From: Halichondria panicea
Taxonomy: Eukaryota; Porifera; Demospongiae; Suberitida; Halichondriidae
Assembly (NCBI RefSeq): GCF_963675165.1
Contig: NC_087393.1
Coordinates: forward strand, 5,349,702 to 5,413,701
Direction of reading: 5' to 3'
DNA length: 64,000 bases
Position 1 is the first letter of the stretch. Each line of letters opens with the position of its first letter. A program made the position numbers and the translations under genes. Below are positions 1 through 9,131 of this stretch, piece by piece. The notes under the pieces are model-generated. The model worked only from the letters and a program-made list of their open reading frames with translations, had not been told where the DNA came from and searched no databases.

Positions 1-598
1 TGAATCCAATGTCCAATTTTTTATGATTTTCTGAAAGCTTAGAAAAAAATAATTCAAATGGTGTCATCAAAAATCATATTTGAGAGATAAAAGTATTTGC
101 CGATTTGGCGATACCATGGATAAGAAAAACAAGAAATTAGGGCCCCGACAAAATGTTGGATTGAAATACGTCATTTGAAAGATCTCTTTCTAAGCATCCA
201 AAAAATCGTAAAATGTTTGACATTGGATCAACGGTACTAAAGTTAAGGCTGTTGAAAGATGTTCAACTACACCCCCTCCATCAATGGTTTGGCGATTCTT
301 TTAGCTGCCATAACTTGAATTCTGTGAATCCAATGTCAAATTTTTTATGATTTTCTGAAAGCTTAGAAAAAAAGAATTCAAATGGTGTCATCAAAAATCA
401 TATTTGAGAGATAAAAGTATTTGTCAATTTGGCGAGATACCATGGATAATAGCCCATGGTCCAAGGCCGAAAAACGACAAATTAGGGCCCCGACAAAATT
501 TTGGATCGAAACATGTCATATGAAAGGTCTCTTTCAGAAAATTGTAAAATTTTTGACATTGGATCAATGGTACTAAAGTTATGGCTGTTGAAATACTG
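1..598. repeat. Fold-back repeat family A, in the last visible ADSL intron
   Basis: Two diverged units of a family seen again at about 19995-20760 and 60945-63175. Each unit has a segment around AAGTTATGGC and TCATAAAAAATTTGACATTGG and a roughly complementary segment around TTTCTGAAAGCTTAGAAA, flanking a centre with GGCCTTGGACCATGGGC, so the unit can fold back on itself. No coding sequence is visible. The block fills the intron after the ADSL donor at 601-602, so the remaining ADSL coding sequence must lie left of the window. Confidence 0.8.
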
Positions 599-602
599 AT
601 AC

Positions 603-2748
603 CTGTTGTGGAGCTCTCCCAGTGAACGTCTGTGGGTCCAACAGCTCCCCCAGTTGTGAGTGTACGGGGTTGAAGTAAGGAGAGGCCCTCAGTCGACTGA
701 CCAGATCATTCTCACGACCATGCAGCTTCACCTCGTTACCAGCCTCTTGAGACAGCACTCTGATCTGCTCATGGCACTCCTGGCACAATGAGTAGATAAC
801 AATCACAGTCAAATATAAATTGAAGAATAAGTACAATAAAATAGCATTTTTGCTTAAAGCCACACCCACCTGTCTGTCCGCCCCCGTCTTGACCATCGCC
901 ATTATGACATTTTCAGTCGCCATAAACGGAAGCTCTTGCGAAATGTTCTTCTCAATTACCTGTGAAATGGAAGGGAATTATCTAATAAGCCAACAACATT
1001 ATTAACAGTGGAAGCTAATGGAATCAAGCACGTACACTTTTTAATAATTATACTGACAGTATCAATAATCTCGAGCACCTTAGGGTAGACAACTAGTCCC
1101 TCAAACACATTCTGTAGTGTATTGAGGACAGAGTCTGCAGTGAGGAAAGACTCTCCCAGACTAATCCTACGATTGGCCGAGTCGTCAAGGGAACGCTCCA
1201 ACCATTGGACGGCAGCTGTTTGCTGTGCATCAGACACCAGGACCATGAGGTGGCGTGCCAGACTGCAACACCTGTGAGTGTGTGTGTGTGAGTGTGTGTG
1301 GGGGGGGGGCTTTATAATGACAGAGAAAGGAAGAGAGAGTGAGGGATAGAGACTATAAAGTAACTGCAAACACACCTCTCACATCTCATGGGGTTCCTCT
1401 TGTAGGGCATGGCACTGGACCCGATCTGATCTTGCTCGAACGGTTCCTCCATTTCCTTCTTGCTGGCGAGGAGGCGAATGTCTGTGGCTATCTTGTGAGC
1501 TGTGGCCCCCACCCCACTGACAGAGGAGAGCACGTCAAGGTCTTGTTTACGAGTGTACGTTTGTCCAGTCACAATGAACAAACTGAAGAGAGGAAATCCT
1601 CACCACACAGAAGATGGAATCACACTTGAAACGTTAAGTACATACAACAGATTTTGATCAGGCACAGAATGCTGATTTTAGCATACATACTGGAATTCGA
1701 AGACAGCTAGTAAGCAACAAAAATGCTGCTATTCATACAAATAATTATACATAGCACACCTTTTGAAGCCTGCTAGTTCAGTGACTCTTCTATCCAGTTC
1801 CACAACCTGTGTACAGGGGAGATAGTGACACCCACGCCACACACCCACACCACACACACCCACCCACCCACAAACACACCCACACCACACACACACACAC
1901 ACCTTATCGTGGTCTCCATTAAACAGAGCCAGGAAGGATGCTTGTGTTCCAGTGGTCCCCTTTACACCTCTAAACCGAAGCCTGTCTCTAGAGTGCTCCA
2001 AGTTGTGGAGGTCCATCAATAAATCATTGAGCCACAGACAAGCTCTCTTACCAACCGTCGTCAACTGGGCAGGCCTTCAAAATTGGTAAATTTAAATTCC
2101 TAGGTATTTAGACTCACTGGAAGTGCGTATATCCAAGAGTGGGTAGGTCTTTGTGCTTCTCTGCAAAGTCAGCTAGCCTCTGAATACACCTGGCAACCTA
2201 TTTTGATAGCTATACATTACCAACCCAGTTTCTCCCCTCTCTCTCTCACTTTTGTTAGTAGAAGATTGATGCCCTCTTGAATCACAATCAGGTCCTATAA
2301 GAGAAATAGGAATTGGCTATAACAAGAAAGGAAGCTCCTAGCTTACAGTGTTATCAGTGACATAGCAGGAGGTGGCCCCGAGGTGGATGATGGCGGAGGC
2401 TTTGGGACAGCAACTGGCAAACGTGTGTACATGTGCCATTACATCGTGTCGTCTCTTCTTCTCCTCCTTTGCTGCCAAACCAAAGTCTATATTCTCAACA
2501 TTGGACTCCATTTCTTTGATCTGCTCGTCAGTAACAGGAAGTCCCAACTCCTACATTAAAGAGAGCAAAATTAATATGTAATTATTATAATTATATGCAT
2601 TCACCTTCTGTGCCTGTGCGAGGTAGAGCCATAGCTTTCTCCATGTGGTGAACTTGTGTCTCTCTGAGAATGTCCAGAGCATGTCCTTGCTGGCATAGCG
2701 ACTCGTGAGGGGACTACGATATGAGGAGTACGGGTCACTAGGGTCCAT
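603..2748 (-). CDS. ADSL: Adenylosuccinate lyase (3' end outside the window)
   Basis: Cleaves adenylosuccinate to AMP and SAICAR to AICAR in cytosolic purine synthesis. Exons on the minus strand start at 2748 ([20 protein letters not shown]), then about 2550-2345 ([13 protein letters not shown]), about 2294-2250, about 2190-2117 ([10 protein letters not shown], with the catalytic-type histidine), about 2072-1903 ([26 protein letters not shown]), about 1809-1760, about 1580-1380 with the fumarase-superfamily signature [11 protein letters not shown], about 1273-1040, 959-870 and about 783-603. The last visible exon ends in FTGRAPQQ at a GT donor (601-602). Animal ADSL has about 30 more residues, so a final exon is expected off-window, beyond repeat A. 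All motifs expected up to that point are present and no disabling change is evident. Exon edges other than those given exactly are approximate. Confidence 0.93.
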
Positions 2749-2992
2749 TGCACACAGCTGATGGCAACAATCCTCTCCCTTCTATCAAATACTGCAAATG
2801 CAATGCTATCAATAGTGCTAGTGTGGGCTACCACCACTTACCTTATATACACCATGCAATACAGTCCACTCAAGTACAATGCAATAATAACCTTTGAACT
2901 ATAAAATTATTTGACACCACAGTCTCATGAATAATGATGAGGGGAGAGGAATGTTTATATGCTGATATTAACTACGCACACACACAGGTGTG

Positions 2993-3062
2993 TTGAGTTC
3001 AGTTATTGGTTGAGTTCAGCTATTGGTTGAGTTCAGCTATTGGTTGAGTTCAGCTATTGGTT
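2993..3062. repeat. 18-bp tandem repeat over the stop codon of the first TPMT-like gene
   Basis: About four copies of TTGAGTTCAGCTATTGG run in tandem. The gene's stop codon lies in the terminal copy. The paralogue downstream keeps only a degenerate pair near 5178-5212, so the array expanded after the duplication. Confidence 0.8.
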
Positions 3063-3842
3063 CTTTGTAATAAGGTTGATATCATTGGTGGCCTTGGTTA
3101 CTCCCTCAAAGTCTGAATTATCAAACGGTCCTTTCTCCAGTAGTTCCACCTTACAGCCAGGGAAGAATCTGCTAAGCTCGTCAGTAGAGAGGGGGGCAGG
3201 GGCAGGCCCTTTAGTAAGCTCTCTGATGTCATACCACACAGTTGAGAACAGCATCGCACCATCGGCTTTCAGCAGCGTCTTTAGCTTGTCTGCATAAGGC
3301 TGCATGTCTTTCTCAGGTATAGCAACAATACCGTGACCATCCCATACGGCATCAAATGGACCCACATCGCTAGGTAGAGTATCGAAAAAATTACCAACGT
3401 AGATTGCTATCTTCTTGTCATCAGTGGCCGTGTAGACCTTAAAGGGACCTTTCTCTGTTACAGAGTATGGAATTGGGGGCTGGTTTTCCGTGAATATAGA
3501 CTTGACGGCTTTTTCGGATATCTCAATCCCGATTACATCGTGACCTTTGCCGGCTAAGAACGCCACATCTGAGGAGTCTCCACACAGCGACACTAGTACG
3601 GACACAGAGGGTCGGTCTCGAGTTAGCTTGGGGAGGTATTTCTTAAGATATTTCTGACTTCCACAACCTCTTTCGTCCTCCTCCGCTCCTCCGTGATGGT
3701 GATGACCGTGATGGTGATGATCGTGATGGTGGTGATGGTCGTGATGCTCGTGGCCATGGGACTGGTGTGAGAACTCTGCAAAATCAGTATCCCAGTGCTT
3801 TACCCAATCCTCAGCAGAGATGCCTATCTTGGGTCCTGCCAT
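3054..3842 (-). CDS. TPMT-family methyltransferase with histidine-rich insert (copy 1)
   Basis: Predicted SAM-dependent methyltransferase of the thiopurine S-methyltransferase type, 262 residues from the ATG at 3842 (MAGPKIGISAEDWVKHWDTD). The SAM-binding segment reads VLVSLCGDSSDVAFLAGKGH then GIEIS, matching the family pattern LCGxSxDxxxLAxxGHxVxGxExS. Later family features are YVGNFFDTLP and FDAVWDGHGI. Between the N-terminal tryptophan region and the SAM core sits a run of about 30 residues dominated by His with Asp and Gly, absent from ordinary TPMTs and likely metal-binding (inference). The frame extends upstream to an ATG at 3908, but the paralogue aligns only from MAGPK, which favours 3842. 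The gene is intronless. The acceptor substrate cannot be read from sequence: thiol, selenol, tellurite or an arsenic/halide-type nucleophile are all possible. Confidence 0.88.
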   Translation of the reverse strand: MAGPKIGISAEDWVKHWDTDFAEFSHQSHGHEHHDHHHHHDHHHHGHHHHGGAEEDERGCGSQKYLKKYLPKLTRDRPSVSVLVSLCGDSSDVAFLAGKGHDVIGIEISEKAVKSIFTENQPPIPYSVTEKGPFKVYTATDDKKIAIYVGNFFDTLPSDVGPFDAVWDGHGIVAIPEKDMQPYADKLKTLLKADGAMLFSTVWYDIRELTKGPAPAPLSTDELSRFFPGCKVELLEKGPFDNSDFEGVTKATNDINLITKNQ

Positions 3843-3911
3843 TGCCTCAATTCTTGACTGCTTCTCTGATACAAATGCTGAGAGAATAAAAATGGCTACC
3901 TTTACCATCAA

Positions 3912-5195
3912 AAGAGGGCGGGGCTAACTATCATTGACATTGCTCTAATTTTAGTCCCTATCGCATATCGGGAATTAGACTCGATCCCAGGCCGCTCTTC
4001 TTCTCTTTTGAGGCCTTGTGAAGGTGTGAAGGAGGCTAATCGGGAATTAGCTTGAATATTGTTTAATTAACCTTCTTTTTGTACATGATTGCAGTCTGTT
4101 TGGGGTTACTTTGTATGTAGTAAGTAAATGTACGAGGCGTATATACTATTAGCTATAATTTATTGCTGTCATGATTAAGGTTGCAGAGTAAAAGCCGAAG
4201 CTAACATCACATTATAAAATAATTTATTAGCCAGCAATTAACAAGGAAAGGAAGTAAATGACAAGGAAAGGAAGTGAGGGTGGAATGTTGAGCTATAAGT
4301 GCTAGTACATTATACATGTTCTTGCAATTGAACCTTGAACCTTCCATACTTTCACTCCTGCAGCAAAAATACAGTTTTATGTTTACCTGATTTACCACAT
4401 GTGTGGAATATTGTGTGTGACGCTCTCCAAGCAACCCAGGAGGTACGCCACAGAGCTCGTTATTTTATAGTGATTCGGCCCTCGCATCCCACAAAAGAGA
4501 GCAGGGGGTGCCCGGCCAGTCCCTCAGAGAGCAGGGGGTGCACGACTCCCTGCATCCAGACCCACACACAGAGAGAGAGCAGGGGGCGCACGACTCCCCG
4601 CATCCAGACCCACACAGACAGAGAGAGCAGGGGGCGCACGACCCCCCGCATCCAGACAGAGCGTAGGGGGCGCATGGCCCCCCCCCCCCCCCCCGCATGC
4701 TTACGTTACGTTTTATCCTTACTCCCTGCAGCAAGCTGTGGTTAGAGGCGCGCGCGGCTAATACTAATGATATTCATATCCATCATTCAAACTCTACCGC
4801 AATAGTAATTATATCTTCAATTTTTTTGCAGCAAAGGGCTACTATACATGTACCTTATTATAATTAACGGGTACTAATTTTAGTGAATTTGTAAATGTTG
4901 AATCATAGACAATTTATAGTATCAAGAGTTCATTAGTATCTATGGCGTTGAATGCTTACTTTCAATAACATTAATTGGTTTTGTGAATTGACTCGTAATT
5001 ATAAATGGCAGTCTTGATCTATATTCTATGTGATGAGGGGAAGTTTTATAATAATTATCTGGAGTTTATGCATGCACTCCTCCTGTAGATCCTGCTAGAT
5101 GCCATGGTGTCAAGTACTGGACAATACAATACAAAACTAATGATTGAAACTATAACTACCTAAGCACACACAGATGTGTTGAGTTCAGTTATTGG
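3912..5195. other. Intergenic region between TPMT-like copies 1 and 2
   Basis: No convincing gene. It holds the presumptive promoter of copy 1 just above 3842, a GC-rich minisatellite at about 4496-4695, and AT-rich DNA. Short open frames over the minisatellite are compositional. Confidence 0.6.
4496..4695. repeat. GC-rich minisatellite ending in a poly-C run
   Basis: Four to five tandem copies of a roughly 40-55 bp unit built on GAGAGCAGGGGGCGCACGAC and CATCCAGACCCACACA, ending in about 15 consecutive C residues at 4679-4694. Frames open on both strands only because the repeat lacks stops. Confidence 0.85.
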
Positions 5196-5203
5196 TTGTT
5201 TAG

Positions 5204-5971
5204 TTATTGGTTCTTGGTGACAAAATTGATATCATTGGTAATCTTGGTTACTCCCTCAAAGTCTGAATTATCAAACGGTCCTTTCTCCAGTAGTTCCACC
5301 TTACAGCCAGGGAAGAATCTGCTAAGCTCGTCAGTAGAGAGGGGGGCAGGGGCAGGCCCTTTAGTAAGCTCGTTGATGTCATACCACAAAGTAGAGAACA
5401 GCATCGCACCATTGGCTTTCAGCAGCGTCTTCAGCTTGTCTGCATATGGCTGCATGTCTTTCTCAGGTAGTGAAACAATACCGTGACCATCCCATACGGC
5501 ATCAAATGGACCCACATCACTAGGTAGAGTATCAAAAAAATTACCAACGTAGATTGCTATCTTCTTGTCATCAGTGGCCGTGTAGACCTTGAAGGGACCT
5601 TTCTCTGTTACAGAGTATGGAATTGGGGGCTGGTTTTCCGTGAAAATAGACTTGACGGCCTTTTCGGATATTTCAATCCCGATTACATCGTGACCTTTGC
5701 CGGCTAAGAACGCCACATCTGAGGAGTCTCCACACAGCGACACTAGTACGGACACAGAGGGTCGGTCTCGAGTTAGCTTGGGGAGGTATTTCTTAAGTGA
5801 TTTCATACTTCCACAACCTCTTTCCTCGCATCCCTCGGCCCCGGCGCCATGATGATCCTGATGGCCGTGCTCGCCCTGATCGCCATGCTCCTGGTGTGAG
5901 AACTCTACAAAGTCAGTCTCCCAGTGCTTTACCCAATCCTCAGCAGAGATGCCTATCTTGGGTCCTGCCAT
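5204..5971 (-). CDS. TPMT-family methyltransferase with shorter His-rich insert (copy 2)
   Basis: Close paralogue of the gene at 3054-3842, near-identical from the SAM core VLVSLCGDSSDVAFLAGKGH to the C-terminal KNQ, so a recent tandem duplication. It is 255 residues from the ATG at 5971 (MAGPKIG); the frame upstream continues only to a TTG. The insert is shorter and mixed (HQEHGDQGEHGHQDHHGAGA) instead of nearly pure His/Asp, so the insert evolves faster than the core. Intronless. It is divergent from the third TPMT-like gene (6563), sharing a 590-bp region that holds an inverted duplication with two perfect MARE palindromes. Function as for copy 1, substrate unknown. Confidence 0.88.
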   Translation of the reverse strand: MAGPKIGISAEDWVKHWETDFVEFSHQEHGDQGEHGHQDHHGAGAEGCEERGCGSMKSLKKYLPKLTRDRPSVSVLVSLCGDSSDVAFLAGKGHDVIGIEISEKAVKSIFTENQPPIPYSVTEKGPFKVYTATDDKKIAIYVGNFFDTLPSDVGPFDAVWDGHGIVSLPEKDMQPYADKLKTLLKANGAMLFSTLWYDINELTKGPAPAPLSTDELSRFFPGCKVELLEKGPFDNSDFEGVTKITNDINFVTKNQ

Positions 5972-6086
5972 TGCCGTGCCAGTGGATATGATATAGCAGC
6001 TCGCGCTCAATGCAATTTTCTGGCTTCTAAATAATGCAGAAAAGAAAAATGGCCTCTACGTAAGAGGGCGCGGCAGGGCTATGGGG

Positions 6087-6191
6087 GGATCTGGATCCAG
6101 AGGAGGTCGGACATCACTTAAACTTTCACTAATTATGACCCTTTAATGACATTCCAGGCCAAATTACTTTTCGTTTTTGCTGACTCAGCAG
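6087..6191. repeat. Left arm of an inverted duplication in a divergent promoter
   Basis: About 105 bp matching, inverted, 6421-6527 at roughly 90% or better by eye. Shared blocks include GGTCATAATTAGTGAAAGTT and TTTGGCCTGGAATGTCATTA. The arm lies upstream of the TPMT-like gene at 5204-5971, facing its mirror copy beside the gene at 6563. No target duplication was found, so a duplicated promoter fits better than a transposon end. Confidence 0.8.
6178..6190. promoter_or_regulatory. Perfect 13-bp Maf recognition element (T-MARE/ARE)
   Basis: TGCTGACTCAGCA is the complete palindromic T-MARE; it also contains the antioxidant-response core TGACnnnGC and an AP-1 site. It sits at the inner end of the left arm, 207 bp from the start codon of the TPMT-like gene at 5971. 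Binding by small Maf/CNC-bZIP factors is inference from the consensus. Confidence 0.6.
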
Positions 6192-6420
6192 TAGAACACG
6201 ACTGGATCTAGCTTGTATGGCTATTATATGCTGATAGGGTTAGGTCCAGTAACCATCACAGACACCAACACAATAAGTTGTCAACAGCTTCAGCGACAGA
6301 AACCGTGCAGAAACATTGTCTCATAAATCAGTCGCCCTCTATGACATGGACTCGTGATTAGGCCGCCCAACGTTTAGAGGGCGGCTGAAATATGAGACTA
6401 GCAGAAGTACAGTAGCCGTT

Positions 6421-6527
6421 ACTGCTGAGTCAGCAAAAACGAAAAGCCATTTGGCCTGGAATGTCATTAAAAGGTCATAATTAGTGAAAGTTCAAGTGAT
6501 GTCCGACTTCCTCTGATCTGGATTTAC
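6421..6527. repeat. Right arm of the inverted duplication in the divergent promoter
   Basis: Mirror copy of 6087-6191, ending about 35 bp before the ATG at 6563. The arms are separated by about 230 bp of unique sequence, so they could form a stem-loop. Each arm faces its own gene in the same orientation, as expected if one promoter block was duplicated in inverted form with the divergent gene pair. Confidence 0.8.
6423..6435. promoter_or_regulatory. Second perfect T-MARE/ARE palindrome
   Basis: TGCTGAGTCAGCA, the reverse complement of the site at 6178-6190, at the inner end of the right arm and 128 bp before the ATG at 6563. Both 13-mers are intact although other bases in the arms have drifted. 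Confidence 0.6.
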
Positions 6528-6562
6528 ATCCTGGGAGAGGCCATTTGCTATTATCAATTACA

Positions 6563-7273
6563 ATGGCTGGAGCTGGACAACCTTCACAGACAGGAGATGC
6601 CAAATTTGACAATTGGCAGAGCATGTGGACTAACAGTAATGGCAAGCCTGGATGGCAAGTGGATGTCGTTGACACGTACCTGCAGAAGCATGTGAGCCGT
6701 TTGACTGGAGACAAGGAAAGTATCACCATTTTGGTATCGTGGTGTGGCAAATGTTTGGACATGATCTGGTTGGCTGAGCAAGGGCACACGGTGGTTGGAG
6801 TAGAGTACACTGAGTACGCAGTCAACCAGTTCTTCAGCGACAACAGTATTCCATTCTCAATGATCGAGAGAGACGGGTTCAAAGTGTATGCAGCCAAGGA
6901 ACGAAAGATAACCATCTATTGTGGAGACATGTTCAAGTTCACTTCGAGCATTTCCGGCTGCATGTTTGATGCTGTGTGGGACCACCATGCCCTGGGCGCC
7001 TGTAATCCTTCACAAAGACAGACACATATCGGAGTCTTACGATCCATTCTCAAGCCCCAGGGAAAGATTTTGTTGTCTCATTTCGAGTACGATCCGACTG
7101 AGCACTCTGGCCCTCCCTTCAGCTTGTGGCCTGCACTGATCCAGGAGCTATTCAAGGAGCACTTCAGTGTGGAGTTGGTGGAGCATATCGACCGATCAGA
7201 TGGTTCAACAGCTAAGAGGTTTAACTTGTCCTGGAACAAAAGGCCAATACATTTACTTCAAAGCTTAAACTAG
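6563..7273 (+). CDS. TPMT-family methyltransferase (copy 3, diverged, no His insert)
   Basis: 236 residues from the ATG at 6563 (MAGAGQPSQTGDAKFDNWQS). The SAM segment ILVSWCGKCLDMIWLAEQGH then VGVEYTEYAV is closer to canonical TPMT (LCGKSxDMxWLAxxGHxVVGVExS) than that of copies 1 and 2. Further family features are YCGDMFKF, FDAVWDHHALGA and LKPQGKILL. There is no His-rich insert and length is normal for TPMT, so this may resemble the ancestral form. Intronless and divergent from copy 2. The frame extends 18 bases upstream to a TTG, rejected as a start. Substrate unknown. Confidence 0.88.
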   Translation: MAGAGQPSQTGDAKFDNWQSMWTNSNGKPGWQVDVVDTYLQKHVSRLTGDKESITILVSWCGKCLDMIWLAEQGHTVVGVEYTEYAVNQFFSDNSIPFSMIERDGFKVYAAKERKITIYCGDMFKFTSSISGCMFDAVWDHHALGACNPSQRQTHIGVLRSILKPQGKILLSHFEYDPTEHSGPPFSLWPALIQELFKEHFSVELVEHIDRSDGSTAKRFNLSWNKRPIHLLQSLN

Positions 7274-7450
7274 ATCTAGCAGTTTTTTTTGTAAGTATAT
7301 AAGTACATGAACTCAACAATAATTATTGTGTTGTTGTAGTTAATTAGTACATGTACATCGTTTAAACTGAATACACAAGTTATTGTTCATCACAAGCATA
7401 CATGTACATGTGTATAGTTGGAGAACAGTTGCTGCTATAACTATAAAGAG

Positions 7451-8502
7451 TTAGGCCGGTGATTGGATAGTGAGAACTTTCTTCGTGGGAGGGTAGACAC
7501 AGAACAGAAAGAGTTGAATGAGAGAGAGGATGAACCCTATCAAGTTGGGGAACTGTGTGTGTGCAGTAGTGAGGGTATGGGGTGGTTACACAGATACACA
7601 TTACAAATACATGAGTATACACATGAGTTCATTAGAACTCTTGGTATACAGTATCAGCATTATTATACTTGAGCATTTTTCAGACAAAACTATGCTACAT
7701 CATTATATCAAACCCACCTGAATGTAGACGTCAGAGACGGCTAGTCCATAGAGTGTCCACAGACTGGTAACCAGAGAACAGAGGACAGAGAAAGGCAAGG
7801 ACATAGACTCAATACTCTTAGTGCGTACTACAACAGGCTGGGGGGGGGGTAGGTTTAGGGGGAGGGTTATAGTGGCTGTAGCATCTCACCATAGTAGACA
7901 GAGGAGAACCAAAGAAGCAAATAGAGAAAAAATTGGCAATGATTCCAAGATGAATTAGCCTATTGAGTTCACTGACCACTACCATCACGTAGAATAGAAC
8001 TGCTCCAATTATAGAACAGGTTATAAAAATGTCACGAATTAGCGACGTCTGTGAGAGGGTGTGTGAGGCAGTGTGGTGGGCGGATGTGTGTACGTACGTA
8101 CCTTGTCTTCAGTAAAGTAATAATAGAGGACAATGTACATGACCTGTAGAATAAGTCCAAAAGTATTGATGAACAGAATTGAGTTGTCCCAAAATTCATT
8201 CAAAACTGAATAGGTGGCCCAGAAAAAGCAACTATGTGCACATAATAATATACAAGTCATCGAGATGGTAGTACTTACTTCAAGGAGGCTGCGAGGAAGG
8301 GAATATATGGTATAACACCAACCCTCTTCTCTATGAGGATCTTACGGCAGGTGAGGCTATTAGGAATGGTATGATTTCACTGAATAGATGATATTGTAGA
8401 GACTTACATTCCAGCTGAGAATAATGCTAGTGTGAAGACAACGGCCATGTATCCCAACACATGTCTCCATGCATACAGACTATCCTTCATGTCCTTGAAC
8501 AT
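7451..8502 (-). CDS. SWEET sugar transporter, tandem copy 1
   Basis: Seven-helix SWEET (MtN3/saliva) sugar uniporter in six short exons. Read from 8502: MFKDMKDSLYAWRHVLGYMA (helix 1), CRKILIEKRVGVIPYIPFLA, FFWATYSVLNEFWDNSILFI then NTFGLILQVMYIVLYYYFTE, IRDTFITCSIIGAVLFYVMV, SMSLPFSVLCSLVTSLWTLY, and FPNLIGFILSLIQLFLFCVY with a Lys-rich tail ending in SPA. The helix pairs with a mid-helix Pro (IPYIPFL, SMSLPF, FPN) are the family hallmark, and about 215 residues is normal. No frame break seen. A transposon sits directly 5' of the start codon, which lies inside the 9-bp target duplication, so the coding sequence is whole but its 5' UTR and promoter have been pushed 5 kb away. Confidence 0.87.
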
Positions 8503-8505
8503 CAC
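8497..8505. repeat. Left 9-bp target-site duplication of the RAG1-like transposon
   Basis: GAACATCAC here and at 13656-13664 flank the element. The uninterrupted site is visible at 14996-15004 between SWEET copies 2 and 3 (same 9-mer followed directly by TGCACACC). The 9-mer contains the SWEET ATG on the minus strand. Confidence 0.9.
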
Positions 8506-8577
8506 TAGTTGGGCGGAGTCCAACCAACGCTTCGCTCATGGTTGGGTATCAGTACATGTAGCAGTTTTGTTCCCACT
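8506..8577 (+). repeat. Left terminal inverted repeat
   Basis: Starts TAGTTGGGCGGAGTCCAACC and runs to GTAGCAGTTTTGTTCC; matches the reverse complement of 13584-13655 with about four or five differences over 72 bp, clustered near base 27-35. Confidence 0.9.
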
Positions 8578-8657
8578 GCAAGAAATTTGCAGCCCAATCA
8601 GATTGCTGCGTTCAAGTGGGAAACCTTACAGCTCAATTTAGCTGACAAGGCGAGCTG

Positions 8658-8699
8658 CACAGGTGTTTCGATCAATGATATTGATGGCCACTTAGTTTA
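8658..8699 (+). repeat. Left subterminal inverted repeat
   Basis: Blocks CACAGGTGTTTC and GGCCACTTAGTTTA recur in reverse complement at 13020-13050, with different spacing between them. They could be transposase-binding sites (inference). Confidence 0.65.
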
Positions 8700-9131
8700 A
8701 CAGGAAGTGGGCGTGCTCATTGCATTTTTTCATACCTCAGTACACTTCCGGTAAGGCATTAAATTTCCTGGTTGTTTCAACAGGAAGACCAGCCCTTGTG
8801 GTTGCACCTATCTACTGCAGGAAGCACTGCAAAGGAAGTACATTCCATTACCTCTTTGTTGGTGCAACTTGCACAAAAAACAAAGCACCCCAGCAAAAGT
8901 TACACCTACTTTTGATAAACCGCATGTAGCAGCCCTGATTTTACAGGCTAAGTTTAAAGAGCAATATCTTCAATGTGGAAAATTTTCTGCGCTTGGAATA
9001 AAGACTGAATTATATGGTAAGCGTAGTTCTATCTTATTGTATAACTCTCATTATGCGCTAACTTTTTCTATAGTAGATATGAGCATTGGTTTGTAGACAA
9101 TTTTTTATCAGAAAATAATCTGATCTTTTGT

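Noticed and set aside
4460-4745. Cys- or Arg-rich small proteins at the minisatellite
   Set aside because: Frames open on both strands because of the repeat; no start context, motif or splice support.
6087-6527. Inverted arms near TPMT genes as a MITE
   Set aside because: No target duplication, about 230 bp of unique spacer, and each arm sits at the same side of its own gene, so a duplicated promoter is preferred, though not proven.
7451-8502. SWEET copy 1 as a pseudogene
   Set aside because: All six exons and splice sites read through and the start codon is kept by the target duplication; only its promoter is displaced.
8506-8520. RAG recombination signal (CACAGTG heptamer) at the transposon ends
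   Set aside because: Neither end begins with CAC once the 9-bp duplication is removed; the CAC belongs to the target sequence.
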